DNA from: Clostridiales bacterium
Lineage (GTDB): Bacteria > Bacillota > Clostridia > Oscillospirales > Oscillospiraceae
DNA: 56,162 nucleotides
Direction of reading: 5' to 3'
Assembly: GCA_004553545.1 (NCBI GenBank)
Contig: SFLD01000035.1
Location: 1 to 56,162, forward strand
Position numbers and translations under genes: made by a program. Below the pieces are notes generated by a model that was not told the DNA's origin, searched no databases, and worked only from the letters and a program-made list of their open reading frames with translations. Shown one piece after another: positions 15,349 to 24,009 of this stretch (position 1 is the first letter of the stretch; each line of letters begins with the position of its first letter).

Positions 15349-15750
15349 TTTCCACCCCCATTTTCTTTTTGGCGCCCCAAAAAGAAAACGGCGGTGGAGC
15401 CGTCAAAAGAAAAAACGCTTGTCGCTGCGCAGTTACGGGCGCGGAGCGCCCTCCCGCGCAGCGGGACGCGGCCCTAAACTGTCCTGCTCAGTTGAGGTAA
15501 CGTCAGCGAGAGCACGGGCGGGGCTTTCAGCAGACCTCCGAACCGTGTACGCCGTGCTGCACTCTGAGGTCATCGGGCAAAGATCGAATTTGACCAGCGA
15601 CTCTTTCCGCGCTTTCCGCTTCGCTAAGCGCTGCCTGGGTGGTTGTGGGGACTGACCCTTTTTGATGGTCTTTGCGTCGATTTTTGGTCGTTCCTCGCGG
15701 CCGCTGCCGCAATCGCTCCGCTATGCGCCGGCTCCCCCGGGTGGTTGATG
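15349..15750 (+). repeat. Dispersed ~400-bp repeat family A, copy 2
   Basis: Full-length relative of 5459-5860 and 51859-52263. The opening inverted repeat is cleaner here: ATTTTCTTTTTGG, a 4-bp centre, then CCAAAAAGAAAAC. It shares the GCAGTTACGGGCGCGG, GTGCTGCACTCTGAGG, ATCGGGCAAAGATCGAATTT and GCTTTCCGCTTCGCTAAGCG blocks. It lies between two convergent genes. Confidence 0.82.
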
Positions 15751-15803
15751 AGGCCCTCCGCAACCCCCGTAGGGCACGACGACCCCGGCGTGCCGCCCCT
15801 CGT

Positions 15804-16080
15804 CCATCGTAAAAAGAACGGATTCCCACGTCGCTCCGCTCCTCGGAATGACAGAAATCCTTTGTCATTGCGAGGAGGCCCAACGGGCCGACGCGGCAAT
15901 CCGCATCCCCGTCCCCAAAGGCTCCCTTGTGTAAAGGGAGCTGTCAGCCGCAGGCTGACTGAGAGATTGTCCGGCGTTGATGGCCCTTTTGGGGGTGATC
16001 TCTGCCGCGATTCCCACCCATTTCTTCGCACCCGCTGGCGCAGACGCTCCGCTGTGCGCCGCTGGCCCGGGTGGTTGCGG
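15804..16080 (+). repeat. Dispersed ~280-bp repeat family F, copy 2
   Basis: Relative of 5906-6183 across CGTCGCTCCGCTCCTCGGAA, GTCATTGCGAGGAGG, CAATCCGCATCC and AAAGGCTCCCTTGTG. The arms of its inner hairpin differ from copy 1 (CAGCCGCAGGCTG here, CACGGCCAAAGGCCGTG there), so pairing is kept while sequence changes. Again it lies just downstream of a family A copy. Confidence 0.78.
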
Positions 16081-16133
16081 CACCTCCCCCGCCCCCCGGG
16101 CGTGGCCTATTCAGCCTTCGATAGAAGTTGAAG

Positions 16134-16703
16134 TCAGATCCGCAGGATCTCCGCCTCCAGCGCCTCTGCGTCGGATGCCTCGTGGGTCACGACGAAGACG
16201 ATCTTCCCCGCGCCGTGGCGGCGGACGCACGCCGCCGCCCGGCGGCGGTTCTCCGGGTCCAGGCCCGTGAAGGGCTCGTCCAGCAGCAGGATGTCGCAGG
16301 GGAAGAGCAGTGCCCGGGCCAGGGCGAGCCTGCGCCGCATCCCGCCGGAGTAGTCCCGGACGGCCTTGCCCCCCACGTCGGAGAGGCCCAGCTCCCCCAG
16401 CAGCTCCGCGGCCCTCCCCTCGTCGTAGTCCGCCCCCAGGACGAAGCGCAGGTTTCCCTCCGCGTCCAGCCCCGGCAGCAGCCGGTCCTCCTGAAAGACG
16501 GCGCTGATCCGCCGCCCGGCAAGGCCCGTGATCTGCCCGCCGTCGGGCCGTTCCAGCCCCAGCAGGAGCCGCAGGAGGGTGGTCTTCCCGGCGCCGGAGG
16601 GGGCCATCAGGCAGGTGACGCCCTGGCGCAGGGTGAAGCTCACGCCGTCCAGCACGGTCCTCCCGCCGTAGCGCTTGGTGAGGTTCTCGACTTTCAGTTC
16701 CAT
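16134..16703 (-). CDS. ABC importer ATP-binding subunit (SsuB/TauB/ThiZ type)
   Basis: This compact 189-aa ATPase has Walker A APSGAGKTT (about 33-41), Q-loop VFQEDRLLPG, signature DYSGGMRRR, Walker B ILLLDEPFTGLD and switch His in VTHEASDAE. It is shorter than the usual ~250 aa and lacks the C-terminal extension. The QEDRLLPW-like Q loop is typical of the nitrate/sulfonate/taurine/thiamine-precursor group. It overlaps the permease gene by 10 bp and is last in the operon. Confidence 0.9.
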   Translation of the reverse strand: MELKVENLTKRYGGRTVLDGVSFTLRQGVTCLMAPSGAGKTTLLRLLLGLERPDGGQITGLAGRRISAVFQEDRLLPGLDAEGNLRFVLGADYDEGRAAELLGELGLSDVGGKAVRDYSGGMRRRLALARALLFPCDILLLDEPFTGLDPENRRRAAACVRRHGAGKIVFVVTHEASDAEALEAEILRI

Positions 16704-17437
16704 GGGCCGCCCGCCTTTCTTCCCAAGTGGTCCAGTCCCGCCATGGTCAGCTTCTCAAAGAGCGCCGAGAGGGCCACGATGCTCACCGTCCAGGCGAAGA
16801 GCTCCGGCATCTCAAAGTAGATCTTGCTCTCGTAGAGTCGCTCCCCCAGGGAGCCCCGCACCACGCCGATGACCTCGGCGGCCACCCCCGCCTTCCAGCA
16901 GAGGCCCAGCCCCAGACTCACGGCGGAGCGGAGGTAGGGAAGGAGCTGCGGCAGGTCCAGCTGCCGGAATCTCCGTCCCCAGGGCACCCGGAAGACCCTG
17001 GCCATCTCGGCCAGTGCCCGGTCCCGCCGGGCAAGCCCCTCCAGAAGGTTCAGGTACACCGGCGGGAAGACCATCAGGGCCGCGATGAAGGTGGTGAGCC
17101 ATCGCCCCGGCAGCCACAGGTAGACCAGGATGATGAAGGACGCCACCGGCACCGCCTTGATGGCGGCCACCGCCGGGGACAGCAGCTCCCGCACCGGGGA
17201 AAACCGGGCCGAGAGGGCCGCGAGCCCCGCCGCCAGCGCCGACGCCGTGAGAAAGCCCCCTAAGATCCGCCCGGAGGAGAGGGCCAGCGCCGCCCAGTAT
17301 CCGGGCGTCCCCGCCAGCTCCCCCAGGCAGCCCAGCACCCGCAGGGGGGAGGGCAGCAGGAGGGGCTGCCCCAGGGCCAGGCTGGCCCCCTGCCAGAGCA
17401 GCAGCCAGAAAAGCACCGGCCAGAGCTTCCGTTTCAC
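16694..17437 (-). CDS. ABC importer permease (SsuC/TauC/ThiX type)
   Basis: In this 247-aa protein I chose the GTG start VKRKLWPVLFWLLLW because GGGAGGG sits 8 nt before it. The ATG 39 nt upstream lacks a ribosome site. There are about six transmembrane segments. The EAA-like loop region (EMARVFRVPWGRRFRQLDLP) carries the ATPase-docking helix of BPD_transp_1 permeases, and PSPLRVLGCLGEL is typical of the SsuC/TauC N-terminus. It works with the binding protein at 17537 and the ATPase at 16134. Confidence 0.88.
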   Translation of the reverse strand: MKRKLWPVLFWLLLWQGASLALGQPLLLPSPLRVLGCLGELAGTPGYWAALALSSGRILGGFLTASALAAGLAALSARFSPVRELLSPAVAAIKAVPVASFIILVYLWLPGRWLTTFIAALMVFPPVYLNLLEGLARRDRALAEMARVFRVPWGRRFRQLDLPQLLPYLRSAVSLGLGLCWKAGVAAEVIGVVRGSLGERLYESKIYFEMPELFAWTVSIVALSALFEKLTMAGLDHLGRKAGGPWN

Positions 17438-17463
17438 ACGCTGTCCCTCCCTTCCGAAGAAAA

Positions 17464-17491
17464 GGCCCCGCGCCAAAGCCGCCGCGGGGCC
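17464..17491 (-). terminator. Intercistronic hairpin between binding protein and permease genes
   Basis: GGCCCCGCG (17464-17472) pairs with CGCGGGGCC (17483-17491). On the minus strand it is followed by TTTTCTT. It likely acts as a partial terminator or mRNA stabiliser that lets the binding protein be made in excess, a common arrangement in ABC importer operons. Confidence 0.6.
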
Positions 17492-17536
17492 CAGAATTTC
17501 ACGTTTTTCCCCTTTCAGGGGACGCTTTTTGCCGTT

Positions 17537-18583
17537 TTATGCGCCGTAGTAGAAGTCCTCCCCCGGCACGGCGCCGCCCACGGAGGCAGGATCGGCGTCA
17601 TAGAGCACCTGGAGGTAGCCGGAGAGCTTGGCCTCCATCTCGCTGCCGGTGAGGCAGACGATGTTGCAGTAGGGCAGGGCTTTCTCGGCCACCGCGGCAT
17701 CCACGATGCCGAGATCCCCGATGACCGCGGCCGCCTCGGCCGTGTTGGCGTTCACCCAGTCCACGCTCCCGGCGTAGGCCTGGAGGAAGGCGTCCACCGC
17801 CGCCGGGTGCTCCTCCACGAAGGCCTTCCGGGCCACGGCCACGCCGGTGATGAGACCGGAGCCGTTATCCAGCTTGTCCCACTCGGCGGTGAGGTCCAGG
17901 GCCATCCGCAGCCCTTCGATCTTCCCCTGGGCCACGGTGACGAAGGGCTGGGGCAGCAGGGCGATGGTGGCCGCGCCCTGGGCCAGGGCCGCCACGCACT
18001 CGCTGTGCTCGCTCTTCCAGTCGATGGTGAGGTCGGTGTCGGGATCGATGCCGTTCTCCGTCAGGAGGTAGCGCAGGGCGTACTCCGGCGTGGAGCCCTT
18101 GCCCGCCGCCACGATGGTCTTGCCCTTGAGATCCGCCAGGGACGCCACGGCGTTGCCGTTCTCCACGAGGTAGAGGACGCCCAGGGTGTTGACGGCCAGG
18201 GTCACGATCTGGCCCTGGGTCTTCTGATAGAGCACCGCCGCCAGGTTCGCCGGCACGCAGGCCACGTCCAGGTCACCCTGGAGGAGGGCGGGGGTCACCT
18301 CGTCGGCGGAGGCCGCCAGGGTGAAGTCATAGAGATCGCCGGCGGAGGCCCCGGTCTCCTTGCCCTCCGTGTCGGCGCTCTGCCCCATCAGCTGGGCGAG
18401 GCCCATGGCGGTGGGGCCCTTCAGGGCCGCCACCCGGACGGTGACGGACTCTGCCGGAAGATCCGAGCCGGCGGCGCTGCCGCTGGCAGCGGAGGAGGCG
18501 TCCCCCTGGCTGCCGCAGGCGGCAAGGCTCGCCGTCATGGCCAGGGCCAGCAGCAGGGCGGATAGTTTCTTTGCGAGTTTCAT
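17537..18583 (-). CDS. ABC importer substrate-binding lipoprotein (NMT1/SsuA-like)
   Basis: The 348-aa protein starts at MKLAKKLSALLLALAM after AAGGAAG. The signal peptide ends in LAAC and a Ser/Ala-rich linker follows. The mature part is a two-lobed NMT1/THI5/SsuA-type binding domain with VRVAALKGPTAMGLAQLM, DVACVPANLAAVLYQ, GNAVASLADLKGKTIVAAG, and the HSECVAALAQGAATIALLPQP segment. Relatives bind thiamine precursors, sulfonates, nitrate or bicarbonate; the ligand is not evident here. It sits between the TM1266 gene and the permease. Confidence 0.88.
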   Translation of the reverse strand: MKLAKKLSALLLALAMTASLAACGSQGDASSAASGSAAGSDLPAESVTVRVAALKGPTAMGLAQLMGQSADTEGKETGASAGDLYDFTLAASADEVTPALLQGDLDVACVPANLAAVLYQKTQGQIVTLAVNTLGVLYLVENGNAVASLADLKGKTIVAAGKGSTPEYALRYLLTENGIDPDTDLTIDWKSEHSECVAALAQGAATIALLPQPFVTVAQGKIEGLRMALDLTAEWDKLDNGSGLITGVAVARKAFVEEHPAAVDAFLQAYAGSVDWVNANTAEAAAVIGDLGIVDAAVAEKALPYCNIVCLTGSEMEAKLSGYLQVLYDADPASVGGAVPGEDFYYGA

Positions 18584-18600
18584 GCTTTTTTCTTCCTTTC

Positions 18601-18858
18601 TCAGCGGAGGGCGTCCTCCGGGGCGTAGACGGTCTTGGCCGTCACCCCGGGCAGCCGCCCGATCTTGCCGGAGAGGGCGGAGATCACGTCTCCCGGCGCG
18701 TCCAGCGCCACGCTGATGAGGCTCAGCCCCCGCTCCCGGCAGGGAAGGCCCATCCGGCCGATGATGTGCTCCCCGTACTGGTGCAGCAGGGCGTTGAGCT
18801 CCGCCACGGCGTCGCCGTTCCGCACGATGATGGCCAGCACCGCCACCCGGTTTTCCAT
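18601..18858 (-). CDS. TM1266-type iron-only hydrogenase system regulator (ACT-like)
   Basis: The 85-aa protein matches the TM1266 family almost end to end: RVAVLAIIVRNGDAVAELN, LLHQYGEHIIGRMGLP, CRERGLSLISVALDAPGDVI and SALSGKIGRLPGVTAKT. These are small ACT-fold proteins usually encoded beside [FeFe]-hydrogenase maturation genes. Here the gene heads an ABC importer operon, 17 bp before the binding protein. The hydrogenase itself lies 29 kb away at 47514. This suggests the importer serves hydrogenase or a related cofactor need, which is inference. Confidence 0.87.
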   Translation of the reverse strand: MENRVAVLAIIVRNGDAVAELNALLHQYGEHIIGRMGLPCRERGLSLISVALDAPGDVISALSGKIGRLPGVTAKTVYAPEDALR

Positions 18859-18914
18859 GCTCCATCCTCTCCTTTCTTCCTTGCGGGTCCCCTTAGGGGC
18901 CCTGGAATGAGAAA

Positions 18915-19050
18915 CACCCTCCCTGCCCCAGTGGGCAGGGAGGGTGCAAGGTACGAAAAAATGGGTGCGACCTCACGGCAGGACCTTCGTCCCGCTTCCC
19001 CTGCCACTTCCGGCGCGGGGCGTACCCTTGCCGTTCAGATCAGCGGATGA
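18915..19050 (-). promoter_or_regulatory. Structured leader with terminator-like hairpin before the TM1266 operon
   Basis: On the minus strand, a GC-rich segment contains GGCAG...CTGCC closing over GGAC/GTCC. Then comes a 14-bp perfect stem (18915-18928 with 18933-18946) followed by TTTCTC, about 55 nt before the TM1266 start. An attenuator or riboswitch is possible. I could not fit it to the TPP, cobalamin or guanidine-I consensus. It might simply be the terminator of malQ, whose stop is 130 bp upstream. Confidence 0.4.
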
Positions 19051-19074
19051 TGCTTCGCCGGTCTCCGGTCAGTG

Positions 19075-20627
19075 TCACTTTCCGGGGACGGGTTCCATCG
19101 CTATCGTATCAGCTTCCGCCGCGTCTGTCAAGGGCTCCCTCTCCGGGCAGCGGCCATAGAGTGCGGTCAGGGCCCGGATTTTTTCCGCCAGCGCCTCGGT
19201 AAAGCAGCCATCCGGCAGGCGGAAGCTCCAGTTCCCGTCCCCCACGGTGCCGGGGACGTTGACGCGCCCCTCGCTGCCAAGGCCCAGGTAATCCTGCAGC
19301 TGGGCGATGAAATACCGGGCGACGCTGCCCTGCCCCGCCCGGAGCACCGCCTCGCAGACGGCGTCCTCGCCGGTGACGTGCAGGTACTTCCCGGCAAATT
19401 CGATCTCCTCCGGCCGGGCCGTCCGGTACCAGCCGTGAAGGGTGTCGTTGTCGTGGGTCCCGGTGTAGCAGAGGGCATTTTCCGGGCAGTTGTGGGGAAG
19501 ATAGCTGTTGGCGGGGTCCGAGAAGGCGAACTCCAGTACCCGCATCCCCGGCATCCGGGAATCCTTCAGGAGCCGGGCCACGTCCGGGGTCTGGAGGCCC
19601 AGGTCCTCCGCCAGGAACTCCGTCCCGGAGAACCAGGAGGTGAGAACGCCCACAAGGTCCATCCCGGGACCGGGCCTCCAGACGCCGTTTCTCGCGGTCT
19701 TCTCCCCATAGGGGACGCACCAGCCCGCGGCGAAGGTCCGGAAGTGGTCGATGCGGATGGCGTCATAGCGGCCGGTGTTGCCGCCAATGCGCCGGATCCA
19801 CCAGCCGAAGCCGTCCGCGCGCATCCGCTCCCAGTCTCCCAGTCGTAGAGGGGATTGCCCCAGAGCTGCCCGTCCTCCGAGAAGTAGTCCGGCGGCACGC
19901 CGGCGACCTCCACGGGATAGCCCTTCTCATCCAGCCGGAAGAACTGCCGCTCGCTCCAGACGTCGGCAGAGTCCAGGGAGACGTAGATGGGCAGGTCCCC
20001 GATGATCTTGACGCCCCGCTTCCCGGCGTAGGCCTTCAGCGCCGCCCACTGCCGGTCAAAGAGGTACTGGACGTAAATGTGGAAGTTCACGTCCTCAGAG
20101 AGCTTTTCCCGCCAGGCTTCCACCGCCTCCGCCGCGTGGTCCCGGAGGGCCTCGTCCGGCCAGTCCAGCCAGCATTTCCCGCCGAAATGGCCTTTCGCGG
20201 CGAGATAGAGGGCGTAGTCCTCCACCCAGGGGCAGCGGGCGCGGAAGGCGGCGACCCGCGGCTCATCCTGGACCCAGCCCCGGCGGAAGGCGGCGCGCAG
20301 GAGCCTTTCCCGGCTGGCCAGCACCGCGCCATAGTCGATGGCGGCGTGGCCGGGGACACGGGCGTTCTCCACCTCCGCCGCCGTCAGAAGGCCGTCCTCC
20401 CGCAAGAGCGGCAGGTCCAGCAGCAGGGGATTCCCCGCGAAGGAGGAGACGCTGGAGTAGGGGGAGTTGCCGCCGCCCCCCGGCGTCAGGGGCAGCATCT
20501 GCCACCAGCTCTGCCCCGCGTCCCGCAGGAAGTCCAGAAATTCCCGGGCTTCCGCCCCCAACGAACCGATGCCGAACTCCGACGGCAAAGAAAACACCGG
20601 CAGCAGGATCCCTGCTGAACGTGCCAT
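19075..20627 (-). pseudogene. malQ: 4-alpha-glucanotransferase (amylomaltase), broken by an 8-bp duplication
   Basis: Two frames together give a full MalQ. The N-terminal part (from 20627, GILLPVFSLPSEFGIGSLG ... NPLYDWE) runs out of frame at about 19836. The C-terminal part carries RIDHFR (nucleophile Asp), AEDLG (acid/base Glu) and YTGTHDNDT (third carboxylate). At 19828-19843 the 8-mer CTCCCAGT occurs twice in tandem. Removing one copy restores NPLYDWERMRADGFGWW, the expected family sequence. All catalytic residues are downstream of the lesion, so the truncated product would be inactive. MalQ transfers alpha-1,4-glucan segments during maltodextrin use. A good promoter remains. Confidence 0.88.
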
Positions 20628-20680
20628 AAAATCGCCCTCCTATTCCAAAAACGGTCAAAAACCGATGGCATTTCAGGATC

Positions 20681-20709
20681 ATTGTACGTTCTCTTCCTGA
20701 AAAAGTCAA
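20681..20709 (-). promoter_or_regulatory. Promoter of malQ
   Basis: Minus-strand TTGACT (20704-20709), a 17-bp spacer, TACAAT (20681-20686), about 55 bp before the ATG. TAGGAGG precedes the start. Confidence 0.75.
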
Positions 20710-20763
20710 CCCGTCCCCCTGTTTCCGGCATGTCCTTGCTTTTCCACAAAGCGGAAGAAACGC

Positions 20764-21888
20764 TCACGCCGCCCTGGCGTCTCCCAGGGCCATCAGCTCC
20801 CGCTCGGAGGCGATGTCCGCCGGGTAGGGGTAGGTCCCGGCCACCGTTTCAAACCGCGCACGGATGGCCGCCGCCTTGGCGGGGTCCCGCTCCGCCAGCA
20901 GGGCATGGAGATACCGGGTCCGCAGCACCGAGGGGAAGCGCTTCATCTGCCCCATGAACTTCACCTGTCCCTGGGTCAGTAAGTCCGCCAGCACCGCCGG
21001 GCGGGCCTCCCCCAGCAGCTCCACCGTCACCCGGTCGCAGACGAGAAGCCCCCGGTAGAGCCCCGGGAGCCCCCGGGATCCCGCCAGCAGATGGGCGATG
21101 GCCCGGTCCGCCTCCGCCAGCCGCCCCTCGTCCACAAGCCGGTTGCAGACCAGGACGCCCTGGGCCGCCGTCATGGCGTTCTGCAGGGCCTCGTCCCCTG
21201 GCATCGAAAACCAGTCCTCCGGCATCTCCCGGAGCCGGAGGCCCCGGGCCTGGGCCTCCGCCACCTTCATCTGCACCCAGAAGGCCCGGAGGGCCGCCGG
21301 GTCGTGTCCCAGGGAGAGGGCGTTGCGCCCGTCGTTGTCGATGTTCCCCAGCCGCAGGGGGATGCCGTTCATAGCCGCCGTAAAGCCGCCGATGACCGCG
21401 AGGAAGAGGAGAAATGCCGCCAGCAGCGGCACTCTCCGGGCAGGGCCGTACAGCGCCAGGGCCAGCACCGCCGTCAGCAGGTTCGCCAGGGCGCCGCCGA
21501 AGTTGTAGAGCGTCACGGGCAGACGCCCGTCCACCATGTCCGGCGGAGACATCAGGCACTGGCCGCCGGTCCCTGGGATGCGGAGCCGCCGGAGCCGCAG
21601 ACGGCCGCCGTCCTCCCGCATCCACATCAGGCTCCCCACCCGGAAGGAGCAGAAGCGGTAGCCGGAGAGCAGCCCGCAGACCAGGTGCCCCGCCTCGTGG
21701 AGGGTGATCTGGACCAGGATGGCCGCCAGGAAGACTGCCGCCAGCCCCAACGCCCACAATGGCCACGCGGCGGACCCGGGACGGCGGTCGAAGCTGTCCG
21801 CCAGCACCACGCCGCAGCCCACGCCCATGGCAAGGGACAGTCCCGTGCCGATGACCTGCCCCCAGGGGATCCTCTTTCGCTGCTTAAT
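20764..21888 (-). CDS. M50-type membrane metallopeptidase, probable ATT start
   Basis: About 374 aa. The zinc motif HEAGH lies in the second transmembrane segment (QITLHEAGHLVCGLLSGY). A second conserved site, NFGGALANLL, fits the NPG-type segment of site-2 protease relatives. The last ~170 residues are a soluble helical-repeat domain of unknown role. The promoter at 21915-21944 excludes the long ATG and GTG frames upstream. GGGAGG is 7 nt before an ATT codon (IKQRKRIPWGQ), so ATT initiation at 21888 is my choice. A single-base change of an ATG or leaderless use cannot be excluded. Confidence 0.75.
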   Translation of the reverse strand: MKQRKRIPWGQVIGTGLSLAMGVGCGVVLADSFDRRPGSAAWPLWALGLAAVFLAAILVQITLHEAGHLVCGLLSGYRFCSFRVGSLMWMREDGGRLRLRRLRIPGTGGQCLMSPPDMVDGRLPVTLYNFGGALANLLTAVLALALYGPARRVPLLAAFLLFLAVIGGFTAAMNGIPLRLGNIDNDGRNALSLGHDPAALRAFWVQMKVAEAQARGLRLREMPEDWFSMPGDEALQNAMTAAQGVLVCNRLVDEGRLAEADRAIAHLLAGSRGLPGLYRGLLVCDRVTVELLGEARPAVLADLLTQGQVKFMGQMKRFPSVLRTRYLHALLAERDPAKAAAIRARFETVAGTYPYPADIASERELMALGDARAA

Positions 21889-21914
21889 TGGGAAGCCTCC
21901 CTTCGTTTTTCCCC

Positions 21915-21944
21915 ATTCTACCACAGACAGCCGCGTCTCCGCAA
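21915..21944 (-). promoter_or_regulatory. Promoter of the M50 peptidase gene
   Basis: Minus-strand TTGCGG (21939-21944), an 18-bp spacer, TAGAAT (21915-21920). It constrains the start of the gene below it. Confidence 0.6.
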
Positions 21945-21952
21945 CAACGCGG

Positions 21953-21987
21953 AAAAAAGACCGGGGCCGCTGCGCGGTCCCGGTCTT
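21953..21987 (-). terminator. Terminator of the KdpDE-like operon
   Basis: Arms 21957-21970 and 21974-21987 form a 14-bp stem with one G-T pair. On the minus strand they run into T6. It lies 38 bp after the response regulator stop. Confidence 0.85.
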
Positions 21988-22024
21988 CTGTGCCCTTGTC
22001 AACTGAGGGGATGTACGGTGAAGC

Positions 22025-22732
22025 TCAGTTCCCCTCCGCCAGGCGGTAGCCCACGCCCACCTCGGTGAAGAAGTACTCGGGCTCGGCGGGGTTCTTCTCG
22101 ATCTTGCGGCGGATGTTGGCCATGTTCACCCGGAGGATCTGGTTGTTGGAGCTGGCCTGGGGGCCCCAGAGCTCTCGGATGATGAAGTCGTAGGTCAGCA
22201 CCTTTCCGGCGTACTTACCGAGAAGCGCCACGATGCGGAACTCGTTGAGGGTCAGCTTGGCGTTCTCCCCCCGGATGAGGGCCTGGTGCTTGTTGTAGTC
22301 GATGGTGAGCTCCCCCACGGTGTAGGTCCCCTCCCGGGCGATCTCGCTGTTGCCGGAGGCGGTGCGAGTGTGGCGGATGGCGGCCCGGACCCGGGCCAGC
22401 AGCTCATCCGTGCCGAAGGGCTTGGTGAGGTAATCGTCCGCCCCCAGGTCCAGGGCCGTGACCTTGTCCTTCTCATGGGAGCGGGCGGAGACCACCACCA
22501 CGGGAAGGGAGGACCAGGCCCGGAGCTGCTCCAGGATGGAGAGCCCGTCCATATCGGGAAGGCCCAGGTCCAGGATCACAAGGTCCGGGCAGTGGGAGGA
22601 GATGATGGTCAGGGCCTCCGCCCCGGTGTGGGCCTGGATGGCCTCATAGCCCCGGCTGGAGAGCGCCGCGGCGATGAACTGGGAGATGCCCTTCTCGTCC
22701 TCCACGATCAGCACTTTTTCACGGATGTTCAT
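22025..22732 (-). CDS. OmpR-family response regulator, KdpE-like
   Basis: The 235-aa protein has a receiver domain with the acidic pair in VLIVEDEKG, phosphoacceptor Asp in LVILDLGLPDMDG and Lys in YLTKPFGTDELLARV. The C-terminal winged helix (about 130-230) ends in RVNMANIRRKIEKNP and GVGYRL. It matches KdpE-type regulators. No kdpFABC pump genes are in the window. The start overlaps the stop of the kinase gene (ATGA), so kinase and regulator form one operon. Confidence 0.87.
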   Translation of the reverse strand: MNIREKVLIVEDEKGISQFIAAALSSRGYEAIQAHTGAEALTIISSHCPDLVILDLGLPDMDGLSILEQLRAWSSLPVVVVSARSHEKDKVTALDLGADDYLTKPFGTDELLARVRAAIRHTRTASGNSEIAREGTYTVGELTIDYNKHQALIRGENAKLTLNEFRIVALLGKYAGKVLTYDFIIRELWGPQASSNNQILRVNMANIRRKIEKNPAEPEYFFTEVGVGYRLAEGN

Positions 22733-23817
22733 GCGCTTTCCTCCTTGGTAAGGGGCAGGGTGAAGCAGAATTCCGCTCCCTGCTCCAGGTTTCTGGCGTT
22801 GAGATGCCCGCCGTGGGCGCGGACGATGGCCCGGCAGACGGAGAGGCCCAGCCCCATGTTCCGCTTGCCGTCGCCCTTGGTGGTCTCGTTGTGCTTCAGG
22901 GTGCCGTCAAAGAGCCGGGGCAGCACGTCCTTGGGAATGCCCTGGCCGTTGTCCGCCACGGAGAAGCGGGCGTTCTCCCCCTCCCGGGTGACGGAGAGGC
23001 GGACGGCGGTGGTGGTCCTGCCGTGGATCACGGCGTTTTCCAGCAGGTTATTGAGGACCTGGCCGATGAGGATGGGGTCCATGGGGACCATCAGAAGCTC
23101 CTCCGGCGCCCGGACCGTGATGGCGATGCCCGGGAAGCGCTTGCGGAAGGCCCGGGCGGCGAAGCCCAGGATCTCCTCGGCCACCTCCTCATCCTTGACG
23201 AGCTCCGTCTCGCCCCCCATGCGGGTGATGGAGAGGAGATTCTCCACCACGCGAATGAGCCACTGCCCCTCCTCCCGGACGTTCTCCAGCATCTCCCGCT
23301 GCTGCTCTTTGGGCAGGTCCGGGTTATCCAGGATGGCGGAGGCGGAGCCGATGATGGAGGTCAGGGGGGTGCGGATATCGTGGGAGATGGAGCGGAGGAG
23401 GTTGGAGCGCATCCGCTCCTTCTCCGCCTCGGCCCGCAGGGACTCCCACTTCTTCATCTTGGTGGTGAGGGCGGAGGTGAAGATGGACACCGTGAGAAGG
23501 GTCAGAAAGGTCAAAGGATAGCCGTCGATGGTGAAATCGAAGGCCAGGAAGGGGTAGGTGAAGGCGAAGTTCACGCAGATGACCCCCAGGATGGCGGCCA
23601 CGATGCCGTGGAAGTACCCGTCCGTCAGACGGGAGATGAGAAGCGTTGCCAGCACGAAGACCGGAAAGGCGAAGCCTGGTGTGGTCCCCGCAAGGCGCAG
23701 GGGCGTGCAGACCGCCGTGGCCAGGACCAGGATGCCCACCGTCAGCAGGCTGTCCCGCCGGGAGATGGGAAAGTATTCGCGGATGCGCTGGCCAAAGGTC
23801 TTTCTCTCTTCCGGCAT
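22729..23817 (-). CDS. Sensor histidine kinase with DUF4118 membrane domain (short KdpD-like)
   Basis: The 362-aa protein starts behind GAAGGGAG. It has four hydrophobic segments (about 25-120) of the DUF4118 type found in KdpD, then a HisKA domain with SISHDIRTPLTSI and a HATPase with NLLENAVIHG, DNGQGIP and GLGLSVCRAIV. The large KdpD cytoplasmic N-terminus (KdpD and Usp domains) is absent, so potassium sensing may differ from E. coli. It pairs with the regulator at 22025. Confidence 0.87.
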   Translation of the reverse strand: MPEERKTFGQRIREYFPISRRDSLLTVGILVLATAVCTPLRLAGTTPGFAFPVFVLATLLISRLTDGYFHGIVAAILGVICVNFAFTYPFLAFDFTIDGYPLTFLTLLTVSIFTSALTTKMKKWESLRAEAEKERMRSNLLRSISHDIRTPLTSIIGSASAILDNPDLPKEQQREMLENVREEGQWLIRVVENLLSITRMGGETELVKDEEVAEEILGFAARAFRKRFPGIAITVRAPEELLMVPMDPILIGQVLNNLLENAVIHGRTTTAVRLSVTREGENARFSVADNGQGIPKDVLPRLFDGTLKHNETTKGDGKRNMGLGLSVCRAIVRAHGGHLNARNLEQGAEFCFTLPLTKEESA

Positions 23818-23934
23818 GGCGGACGGCTCCCTTCCGGACGGCAGAGCCGTCCTGTGGCATATGATAGCACGCTTCGGCGTTAGATGGGTGTTAAGATTCT
23901 CGCATTATGGGAATTTGTGGGGGATTTTGTCACT

Positions 23935-23981
23935 CCGAAGGCGATCGGAGGATCGCAGCCGGAGCCTCCGATCGCCTTCGG
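23935..23981. repeat. Perfect 17-bp inverted repeat upstream of the kinase gene
   Basis: CCGAAGGCGATCGGAGG (23935-23951) and CCTCCGATCGCCTTCGG (23965-23981) flank 13 nt. It lies at the edge of the repeat-filled gap between the kinase start and the GatD-like gene. A bidirectional terminator-like structure or a repeat module. Confidence 0.6.
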
Positions 23982-24009
23982 TATATCGGTCCGCTGCCGG
24001 GGCCTGCGA

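Noticed and set aside
18950..19074. TPP riboswitch upstream of the NMT1-type importer
   Set aside because: A CTGATCTG word is present on the minus strand, but the CUGAGA core and the rest of the TPP consensus are missing.
22025..23817. A complete kdp potassium system
   Set aside because: Only a KdpE-like regulator and a short KdpD-like kinase are present, with no kdpFABC in the window and no KdpD cytoplasmic N-terminus.
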